Below, in pieces: positions 22,401-34,400 of a stretch of 64,000 bases of DNA. Under the pieces are notes generated by a model. That model did not search any database and was not told the origin of the DNA. It worked only from the letters and a program-made list of their open reading frames with translations. Within the stretch, counting starts at the first letter, position 1; every line of letters begins with the position of its first letter. Source of the stretch: Membranipora membranacea (Eukaryota; Bryozoa; Gymnolaemata; Cheilostomatida; Membraniporidae); contig OU612074.1 in NCBI GenBank assembly GCA_914767715.1, positions 23,360,062 through 23,424,061 of the forward strand, in the 5' to 3' direction. Position numbers and translations under genes: made by a program.

Positions 22401-25400
22401 TGTATGTATGTAGGTTTTGTTTGAGGCCTGGATTATTTCTGAGGGTATTATGGTGATCTTGATGTTTTTTGGTGACGTCATGTGGGGTTTAATTCTCTCA
22501 TAGCTTAACTTACAGGCGTCCCGTTATTCATTTCTACTCCGATCAAAGCCACCCTACGGATTTCTCTGCCTCAGAGTTTTATGGACCTGCTCACAGACTC
22601 GTGTAATACGTGTACTCGATCCTGCTACCAATCTGTTGCCCTCTGGTTTGTTGGCAGCTTTGCACAAAAAGAGAAAAGTATCGGATGACTGAGGGTTTAT
22701 CACATCTGGTGTAAAAGAGCAAAAAATATGTGCCTATTTTTGGTGATGACACAATCAATTAGAGATTGGAGAGATCATCTTTGTATCATTTTCTGCACTG
22801 ACGTAACTGTCATAAAAGCATAGTGATTAATTTGTGTTGCGTCACTCACTGCTATACTTCTCTTGTCTCTGGGCTGATGGTATCGTTACCCCTGATTCAC
22901 TGATAGACCCCCATTAACACCAGTATAAATATACCAGGCCTTGCTCTGGCTCTTTGTTCAGCTGCCTGTCAGAATCTAGTTCTTATCAAGTCCTAACCTG
23001 TCCCACATCTGGTCTCAGTATCAATAATCAAACAACTTTCTCTTTTTATCTCATTTTTTTCCCATATCAAACCTATCGATCAGAAAATATCTTAGACAAA
23101 GAAATCAGCACTATACATGTTCCTTCTCTGTTTATTTGTAGACTGAGAGTAAATCTCTATTTTCAGTAACTGATCATTTATTTGTACTAACCATTCGACA
23201 CAAATAGAAAGGAAACAGTTAGCCATGATCAAAAATAGAAACGACACATTTTGTGTGCTGAATAATAGGCCTAACCTTTTTCATTTTCGGGGATATCATA
23301 TGATTTTAGGAGATTATTTGCAGTCCATGCAGTAATTGTCATGCTTCTTGGGAAAGTCCTGCACATTTTAACAACCGCTGGTCCCCACATTAACAATGGC
23401 GTTGAAAATATACACAACAGTTAAAATTAGCTACATTTCACTAAAACAATGGGAGTTGAAGTTTTTTGCCTCGAGGTTTTTTTTTGTTTATTGCATGGAA
23501 CATTTGTGAAAGAGATCCAAATTAGAATATAGGCCTATGGAATTAAAATTTGTTTAAAATTCTGTTTATATAATATGATTTAGCTACATATACTGTGTCT
23601 GTGAATTCGAAATATCCACTTTCATCGCAAATTCCAAACAACATGAAAGGGTCTCTCATTGTTCGGATGCCTTATCCACTGGTACCCTGTTGGGTTGTTC
23701 TTATTGTGAGACTTCTGTGGCTATCCATACTTCCATCATCCAGTCTTATTTTAGAGTTTTGGACTCAGGTTTGGTTTTGGCCAGGTAGACATGAAAAGCA
23801 TGTGATGTTTTTAGCCGGTATGAGACAGTTCATTCTGACTGAGTATTGTTTCTGAAAATAGCTTTGGCAGGCTGAACGTTGTTTTCTATATAAATATTAC
23901 ATTATTTATGAGGACGAATACTGACACATGGGTGCCCTAGCTATTTAATACTTCTGCTCTGTTTTGATTGGACAGTATTGCTCAAGAGAGCGTGTGATTG
24001 GTTATGTGATTGGTATTAAATGGTTTTGTGCTTGTTTTGAATATATATAACTGGGGGATATCTGCTGGAGGTTTGCAAACATTGTGGTCTAAATGCTGTA
24101 GACCCTCATACAAGAAGCGTGGAGTTGTACAGCAGAGTGTCATTTTACATGCGAGACTTGGGGTGACACAGAAGTGAGCAGCTACTGACTGACATAATAA
24201 TCTAATAAATTCTCGAGGCTCGACTAGCGATAGTGAAGGATTGCCGCCATGCCTGGATACACGGAGCCAGTAGAGTTTATAGCAGTAGTACAGACAGTCA
24301 AGGTGTAGCGTCAGAGTCTTTAGTCATTTTAATTGGCTTATTTAACTTGCGCTCGCTCGTTGGGATAGAATGCCTGCAGCTCTCACCCAATAACTGGACA
24401 TCACTACTCATAGTTAGCATAATTACTGCATCGTTAGCTACTACTGACATCCGATTGAAACAACTACTACTCTCACTATAAGAAGGAAGGAGAAGTTCTT
24501 ATCGTTTGCCTGTTCTGCAATCCAGACAAATACTATAGAAAGAAGACGAAACAATATTATTAGAAGCTCAACCACTATCTCTTCCTCCCAGCTAACTTTG
24601 CTCAGATAATCATCAACAAACATTCCCACAATTAATTGCTGTATTAAGATTTATCTCCCCCGATATAATGATGCCGAGTATAACGGAAGCTATCGGAGAT
24701 GTAGTAAAAACTTTAGTGAGCGTAGCCTGTGAGTTCTCAGCACGCTACCCTGCATACACTGTGGACGCGGATATATACTCCTTCAGATTTAGGCGGCATA
24801 GCCTGGGATCTTGTGGGGATGCTTCGACTACTCTACAGAAGGGGTACACCACCCCCATGGAAGGCTGCTGTAATTGTCAAATGAATAATCTCAGCAGTTT
24901 ATCTCTCAAAAGGAGGGCATCGCTCACTGTTGGTGGTAGGTTAATATACTTCCTTGGTCGACAGGCTATGTCTTGGATAGCAGTTTTATTAAAAATTAGA
25001 CTGAGAGCTTATAAATTTGTCTTACTTGAGGTGGATAAAAATGTGTGTAACATGTACTCCATAAAACACACTGTGAACCCACTGCGTCAGAAGTTGGGTC
25101 TGTGTTTGACCAGTTCTCCAGTTCTGCTGTCACATTGACGGCCTCACTCACTGACTTTGATCCTGCTGAGTTTAGTGCTGGTACCGTCGTCCATTGTACC
25201 ATTGTCTATATCTTACACAGTCTACTGTCATCTGTAGTACTGAGTACTTTTAGATGAATGGATTCATGTTCAGTTGGCAACACCATCGTGTTCTTGCGCT
25301 TTTGATGTGGGCAATTACCCAATGATCATGTTTGATGTATTTGGCGTTTAGATGGACTATGAATTTGATACCTGCCCTACCCATTTTCTTTAGGATAATC

Positions 25401-28400
25401 TTTTTCTTATGTTTGCTGAATGCTTTGTCTAATAGCAAATTTACCTTTTAATTATTACTCCAACTGAAGTTGATCTGATTTGTATGAAAACTTTAGGCTA
25501 CATTTATTGCAAAAATTCCTTATTTTTACTAGGTCTATATTAGCTTCACCAAACAAAAAATTGATTTTAAGATGAAGAATATTAAAAAGTTTTCAAGCCA
25601 CCATACATTTCGTCTGTTTTAACTGTTTCAAAACAGCAGATTTTTCATATATTTGTATTTATTATTGTGTTGTTTAGGAGGTGATGGTAAGCAGGGTAAA
25701 GTGATAGACATCAGAGGATGGGATATGGAGACAGAGAGGTCAGTAGCTAACATACTGTGGCAGTCAGGTACAGCTAACGTATACAGGCTCGGTCATAAGG
25801 GCAAGGCTGATCTCAAGTATAAAACTCCCGCTGTTGGTGGTCCCTATTTCAAGGATCATCTCCCTGTACTCGGTAAGTGTGGTGTCATGTGCTTGGTATA
25901 TGGAAGTCGTTAATATGACTGGGGAGCTAGGATCATGTTCGATGCATAGATTGGTCTATGAAACATTTTTTGTTCGACGATCAAATCACAAAGTCAAAAT
26001 ATCTCCTACCAAGCTGAATACTTACTAAATTTGTTTAGATGGTGGATAGTTCATTTCATTCGATTTTGCATGTTGCACTATGCTTCATTTTCAATACAAG
26101 AAGCATCTCACAATAAACTAACCAATCCGTTGTCTTTGAGTTTGTGTTTGAAATGTCTGATTATCCACATATCCGATATGTTATTGTTCCATTTCTCAGG
26201 TGAGCCGACTGAGCAGATACACGCTCTCCCGCCTTGTCCTTTTAAAGTGGGTAACAAGGTAAAAGTCGATATGGATCCTGAGCTACTCAAAGTCATGCAG
26301 GAGGGACACGGCGGCTGGAACCCTAAAATGGCCGAGGTTAGTATAAGAATCAAACATAGACTAAGATCATATTGCATTTTTTCCTCCCCATAATCAAAAT
26401 AAAGTCTGAGATTTCTTTGGAGTACAGAGCATTGGAGCAAGGAGTTAGAGACTTTAAGCTGATCGTATATTCAGATTGTCACTTTCGTTTCTTTACTGAT
26501 AAACTCAGCTGATAGTTGTACTTATCTAACTATCTCCGATGTGTGTGTCTATACTTACTCGATATGACGTGGGGGACTTGATGAAAATTATGTTTGACAG
26601 TAATTGGGATGATCTGCAGTACTGAGCACTGAGATTTTTTGTGTCAGTTCCCCACACTGTATCCATAACCAGCTGAGTGAATGTACGGATAATTGTGTAT
26701 GATTTAGTACACGGTAACTAAAGAAATAGGAAAATTATGTCTTCATTGCGTCTGACTGCCAACTTTATATTTACGTTGGTAGCTAGTTCACTTTGCTGTT
26801 GAATATCACTTTTTGATTAGTGAACAGCAATTTTCAACCAATTAACACCACTGACATCAAAACACATCTTAGGATGACAACAATGATTATCATTTGATTA
26901 GAGTTTGAATATTGTGTAGTATAGTGTAGTAGGCCTATGACTCTATTAAACTTCGCACACAAAATTCCACCGACTGGTCACCAGACATAACAACAATCGC
27001 TGGTATTACAATGTAATGGCAGTCATAATTCAGCAAAATTAAGAGACACAAGCTACCTTGAAGTATGAATTACTGATATAAAACTGAAAGAGAATGAAGG
27101 CAAATTTCTTCCTCACAATATTTCCTCCTTTTTAACGAACTGAATATTTATACCAATAAGGACCCAATTATCAATATTCAGTGATCAGGAATGCTGCCTG
27201 AGAGTGAAATACACCCAAACCAGATGTGGTAAATACTCCTATGTTCTATTAATAACATTTTTATATATTAACAGTACGTAGGTAAGATTGGTATTTATTG
27301 TATTATTACAGTACGTAGGTAAGATCGGTATTTATTGTATTATTACAGTACAAAGGTAAGATCGGTATTTATTGTATTATTACAGTACGTAGGTAAGATC
27401 GGTATTTATTGTATTATTACAGTACGTAGGTAAGATCGGCACGGTACACAGGATTACAGATAAGGGAGATATAAGAGTACAGTATGATGGATGCTCTAAC
27501 CGATGGACCTTCCATCCCGGCGCTCTTACTAAGGTACATATACTAATCTCTGCTTTACACTTTAACCAGCTGCTCAGGTGTATGAATATTATTCTGCTTA
27601 TTATACTAAAGAACTATTTTCTTTCGCTTTCGATTAGCTTCTACCTTGTGTCAATTTGCAACATTCAGAGAGTTTAATTCAATTGTGAATCAACAAATGA
27701 GGGGCAACATTTAAAATTTCCAGGCATAAGGTAAATGTGTATTAATGTAAATGTTGCTAGTCAAAAAAATAGGTGCCATTGTCTGATGTGTGTATTTTGT
27801 TTGTATCTTTAACAGATACCGTTGTACAGTGTCGGAGATGCTGTGATGGTTATAGATGATATTGATAAAGTGAAAGAGCTTCAGAAGGATCACGGAGAGT
27901 GGAGTGAGTGTATGAGCACCGTAAGTATTACTGGGTGGGGATAGCAGATATCCACTCTCTCGATCACAGTTAGCAGATATACACTCTTTCGATCTCAGTC
28001 TAGATTTAGTCAGGGCTTATTGAAATTGAGGGTAGACCCTTCTATGCAATTTACTCTTAAAGAGGAACTTAACATAGATTGAACGCATCAACCTTGGACC
28101 TTCATTTTACTGCACACTATACTTAGGACATGGGGGAGGAATGTTATGAAAATTAAAATTCAATCCGTGCAATGTAAAGCTTCTTTTTGGGAGAATTAAA
28201 ATTAGCAATAATTAGTGACATCATTGGAAAAAAGCAGACAACTCCAGTACAAAGATAGTAAATATTGCTGGTGCATATGTACTGTCTCATTCAAAGCAGG
28301 CAGTATAATTTCGCAGCAGTATGGCAATTTATTTATGGCTCACCGCACACACTAATTTAATGGGCATTATATCCCTAGCATGAGTCAGTATGCATTCTAT

Positions 28401-31400
28401 TGCTCATCTAAACAGTTCACATACTAAATCTACTTAGTATTCATACTCCAAGCTCCGCCCACCAAAATTCAAAATAGTATTATTATTGAGATATTTCAGT
28501 AATTATTAGTTTAATTATATTTAAAATACTCACTATTATGGCAGAGTTTTTAAATAAAAATAAAAAATACTATATTTACTGAGAAAATATTATATGAATA
28601 TCTATGAATCATTCACATGATACAATCAATACTATGAGGATCAGGTGAGTGATGTCACAGCTCTGATGAATTGCTAGGTATGAGGTGAGTGATGTCACTA
28701 GGCGGGAAATTTCACACATGACCAAAGTTGGAACATGACACTCTATATGACTGTGAACATTTGGGCAAATTTGGGCAAATATGGATTTCAAGTTAAGTTC
28801 CTCTTTAAAGATTTGGCCATTTAATAATTTTCTCAAAAATTAATCCGTCACGTAGTGCCTCCCACCATTTACTCCTCTGACTTCTGCAGCGATCAAATAC
28901 TAAAATATCTGGTATTCTTTGTGTTCTGCAGCATATTGTTACTGGTTTGCCAAGCCGCAGCTGGAGAATGTTTTTATCGTATTGTCTGGTTATAAAGGAA
29001 GGACAATAAACTTGGTGACCAACCATTTGAACCAGCTCCAAATTCTCACGACATCAAGACTAAATTATCCCTACCACCTCCGATAATACTGCAGCGATGT
29101 CCATGTTTATTTGTAGTAGCCATTGTAGGTACAAAGCTGACTAAGTACCGGCCATAGTTAGGCAATCGCTTTGTGTATTTTGACGGTTTGTAAAAAATTC
29201 CGTTGTACTCAAAAATAGATTTGGCCATTGTTCAGCATGCATTTGCTTGCCAAACGAAGTCCAGCAGCATAACCGAAATATCCGAAGTACTGCGGTTTAT
29301 TAAATGGGGGTTGGGCACCCTTGCTCACAAAAATGAGTGACAAGGTGGATGGGAAGCTATATGAAGATTTTTTTCAACCAAACTCAGTTCAAATTGCTAC
29401 GCCTTATGCTATTGCTATTTTAATGCACCACACAAACATATATTGGTTGACTTATATTCACCAATATCTGTTTTTTGTCTTGTTACATATATTGCAGGTA
29501 TATATTTTGTTGTTGATTGTAGGTGTTGGGATTAGTAGGTAAGGTAGTGAAGGTATACTCAGACTGTGATATGAGAGTATGTATACAAGGTCGTACCTGG
29601 ACCTTCAATCCTCTGTGTTGTGTAGCTCGGCCTCAGGACCAGGCCCAGGTGGATAACACTACGTCTGCTGAGGACACGCCCGGCTGTAGTAAGACTGGAA
29701 CTCAGGCTGTCACCACTAACAACACTGCCAATGGTATGTAGACATATTAAGTTTGAGAAATTCCGCTACCCTTTATTCTCAAAAAAAAATTAGCCATCAC
29801 TCAAACAAAAATTCCCATAAAACATGTCACATGACTGTAGGGCATTATCAAGGCTCATAATGTCTACATGTATACATCATGTGGGTATATGTATATATAC
29901 CTGTGTATATAAAGCATATTTATATATTGTGTTGCTTATGTATGTATATTATGTATATCGATGTGTGTGATATGCGTTGTTGTGTATTTTTTCAGCAGTA
30001 GAGGAGGGAGTCGGTATACTAATGTGTATATATCGATGTATGCGTATACATATATGTGTTTTATGTGTATATTTACAGCAGTAGAAGAAGGAGTTGATAT
30101 ATTAGTGTATATGTTTATGCGTTGTTGTTCTTTTTCAGCAGTAGAAGAATGAGTTGGTATATTAATGTTTAGATGTATATGTATACGTATACGTATGTGA
30201 CGCGTTGTTGTTCTATTTCAGCAGTAGAGGAGGGAGTTGGTATATTAGACCAGATATTACAATCAGATAACGATCCCACTAACCCTGAGTCTCTAGTTAA
30301 GGAAGCAGCTCAGGGTCATACTGATATAGTTAAAGATATCATCACCAGACACCCTGATCAGGTATGTACTCCTGGTAATCAGGTAACTATATACAGATAA
30401 AATAGCTACTACCCTCACAGACTATAGATATATACAGTGTCTCTGGTACCATATCAGATATGTGTGCTGCTGAATCAACTCTGAAAAGATCCACTGGGTC
30501 ACAATTTTGCTATCTTGCAGATTTTCTGGCAATATTTGGTTATACAAGCAAACGCTGCTGTCTTGACTAAGTTTCTCAATCTTTGTGTACAGTAGTATTT
30601 GTAGTATTTGTTCGGCTGAATTATAATAGTATGGTTGATTGGGGGGATATTATTTAGTATAAGCAGAGGTGGGCTGATGTCAAGTTATCAAAGACTGATA
30701 TGTGAAAGTAAAAAATGGAATGATTAATTTTATCCCCATTTATCAATTATTTTCGCTGCAAATGATGAGATATCGATAGTAACATAATATTTTATGACAC
30801 TGTCAATATGTCACCACTGACAGTAGTATTATGGTATGTTGAAGGTGTTTATATGTATATAATGTTGATACAGGTGAACGCTAAGTCAGCAGGTAAGACA
30901 GCTCTACAGGTGGCCTCACATCAGGGAGGTAGAGATATGGTTAACTTATTACTAAAGGCTCACGCTGACGTCGAGCTTAAGGATAGTGATGGAGATACCG
31001 CTCTGCATTACTCGGCATTTGGGTAAGTAAAAAAATAAAGTAAAATAGTGTATATATATATAAGTTGATATTATAACAACGATACAACTAATATTAACAA
31101 AACTAGTCATCCAGCCATCTGTCGGGCTGGCGAATAATCAAATATACTATCCACTATTATTAACATAATTTTAACATGATCATCTCCAAGTCTATTGCAA
31201 CTTAATTCCATGACTACCTAAATCATATTTGGGATGCAAATTGCAATTCATTGGATCAGGGATATCGGTCCATTCTCCATGATAGGACTAGGTGTTAATT
31301 TCTCACCCTAAATCTGGTTAAAATTGATCACTTAAAAACTTCCTGTACCTATTTTTGCTCTGGATAACAATGATTATAAATGTAGTTACTGATGGGGAAA

Positions 31401-34400
31401 AGCATAAAAAGCCTGCTGTCCCGATATGGAAATCCTTTATACGTGATACTGTCCCTGATTTCAGATGACAAAATAGGAAATGCATGTCATTCCATAAGCA
31501 AACAGATAAACAAGTTAAGAAAACAAAGCAGCACACAGGCTTTATCCTGACGTTATGAGAAATAAGTCACTTAGTGTAAAAATAACACGGCTGGCACATC
31601 ATATCATGTGAAAATCTGTTATATCCTTTTTTTATTGAACAGTAGGTACATGTACTTAACAACGTCTGACCTGCGCAAAACTTACTTTCACTGCAAGCAT
31701 TTTTTAGCCCCTCGAAACTGTCATGTAACCTAGACCATGCCTGGACAGAGCATTGCTCAAATAGTTATTCATACCTGACACCATTTTTTAATAGACCGCG
31801 TTTCTTGACTAACAATCTGAACTTCAACTTCTTGAATCTTTTTGTCAGTACAGAGCCTTTGTGGACTTACATTTAGACTGTTGTACGGTGTGCGGTCCAC
31901 GGTGTATGGTGTTAAAGGTGGAACTCTAAACCCGGCGCAATAAAATGTGATATCAGGCCCTACTGGCTTAGTATAACATGAAGCTCTCATCCTTCTTTAG
32001 AACAGCGTCATATATAGCTGACTAAAGCCTAGCTTTGAGAATTTGAGCTTCTTTTTTATGTGAGAAGGCTTCATCATCTATCAATGTTATTATATTTATC
32101 TGTTATAGTAACCAGCCGGAGATAATGAAGATCTTATTGGATAATAAAGCCAATGTGAACGCTATAAACGAGGGCGGATGTAGTACACTACATGTCGCTG
32201 TCAACAAGCAGCACCTGGACTGTGTCAAAGTTCTGCTCAGTAATAACTGTAACGTCAACATACAGGATACTTACGGAGATACGTCACAGCATGACGCTAT
32301 AGGTATGTAGAAGTGTGAGGGAGGGGGGATTGTGGCATCACACCAAAAATCCAAGAAATAGATAGACTAGCTGTTTGCCAAATGCTGCAGTTGCCTGCAA
32401 AACTGCATTCATGAGATTCAGTCCATCTTTAGATTTTCCAACATTTTGTTCCGGAATAAATCGTTCCGTTTTAGTATAATGACATAAACTTATTTGAAAA
32501 CTTCTTTATTTGTAGTTGTCCTCTCCTTGAACATGGCATATTTGGAAGGGCAACTCCAAATTGTGTATCGGTTGCATGAAATTTGCCTTGCTCATAATTA
32601 TTGTCTGTAGCCGACTTTTTTAAATGGTTATTATATGATGATGCATAATTATCTCATATTCCTGCAGGTAAGGAGAATACTGATATAGTCACACTGCTGA
32701 TGGAGCACTCTAATGTGGACTTCTCACTGAAAAATAAACGAGGATTTAATGCACTTCACCACGCCGCCCTTAAAGGCAACGCCTAGTAAGTTTAATACGT
32801 TTAGTCAGTCTCATCATCATATTGATAATGCGCATCTCTTTCCAATCACTATAGTAAATTCTTCAAGCTCCTCATATTGAAAGGATCACATCTCCGTCTC
32901 TCATTAGATCACTGATAATATTCACCATTGTTACAAACCTACTTGGCAAAAATAAATCAGATGACTCTGCTCAATAGCCAGTTTCTGATATCTCTGAGCT
33001 CTGTCAACTTGCTGTCAGAAATAGTGCTAAAAAGCAATAGTTGATCATATATTGTCCGATCCCCTATGGATGGTGGTATTGTAAGATGATACATATATAT
33101 ATATTATATATTGGATGATTGTATGATTATAGCGCTACAGAGAAGATCCTGAGTCGAGCTCTGACTATGGTAGATCTTAAGAAGGATGACGGATTCTCAG
33201 CTCTTCATCTCGCGTCTCTAAACGGACATCGTCGTGTGGCTGAAGTCTTACTTAATCAGGTAGGTTTTATCTCTTAGACACCAATGCTATAGATATAGCC
33301 TGTGGTTACAAATTATCCATACTCTACACTGAGAGAAGGGAGGTAACTTTTACTCCGTATCACCATTAATACGTTTACTGATAAGTTGATGAGACATGCA
33401 CACCTCTGAGATGTGTCAATGGCATTCAAAACTCGGCCACGCTGTTTGATGACAGTTACTCTAAAGCCTTGAAGTTTTCATACTTGCTACATTCATAGAA
33501 TGGAGTTCTGATTAATACAACAAATCATTCCTCCATCATATTTGTGAATGTTTGATGTCAGCACACAGTATAGTTATATTATATTATTCTCACACTTTAG
33601 GGTAAAGCTGATATAGAGGTAAGGAATAACAGAGAGCAGACACCTCTAATGCTCGCCTGTACTCAGGGACATTACTCTGTAGTGGAGCTACTAGTAGAGA
33701 GTGGTGCCTCAGTACTAGCTACAGACGAGGACGGGCACTCACCCCTACACCTCACACTGCTCAGGCTACATGGACCTGAGGCTAGCAGAGGATCTCACTC
33801 CAGTAGCGCTGCTACAAGCGGAGGAGATAAAAATGTGAGTCACGTCTACTTATCTATATCAATATTATCATAATGTAATTTAAGTTTGGAATTGGATTTA
33901 TCATGATTCATTTGTAACTTTCTGAATTTGGTCTGGGGTGCAGCTGGGTTTTAATGATGTGGAATACCATCGTCATTATTTGCCTCTATTTTTTCGGCAC
34001 CATTCGGAAATCATTTCGCTATTGAAATGAAATAGACTGCCAATAAAGCTGTTAAAAAATCCAAAGGATAAAGCTAACAGTGTAGCCCAATCGCATAATG
34101 CCTGCTAAGTGTGAATTCAGCTGAGCTGTTGCCTCATATTTTTTACAGCCAATTGTCAGCTGCTTGGCGGTTCATAAAGACAATTCGGGATAATTTTATT
34201 CCGAGTTTCAACCAGAAATAGTTCATAATGAATTTTTGAAATCGAGTTTGAAAATGTTATAATGTTTTTTATTAAATTCTTCACAGGCCGTAAGTAAGGA
34301 TGTATTAGAGCAGTGTGAGAGGATAGCTGTATATCTGGCTAAATCAGGAGCTGATGTTACACTGAATGATAGTAAGGATAGAAGTCCTCTTAGTCTGGTA

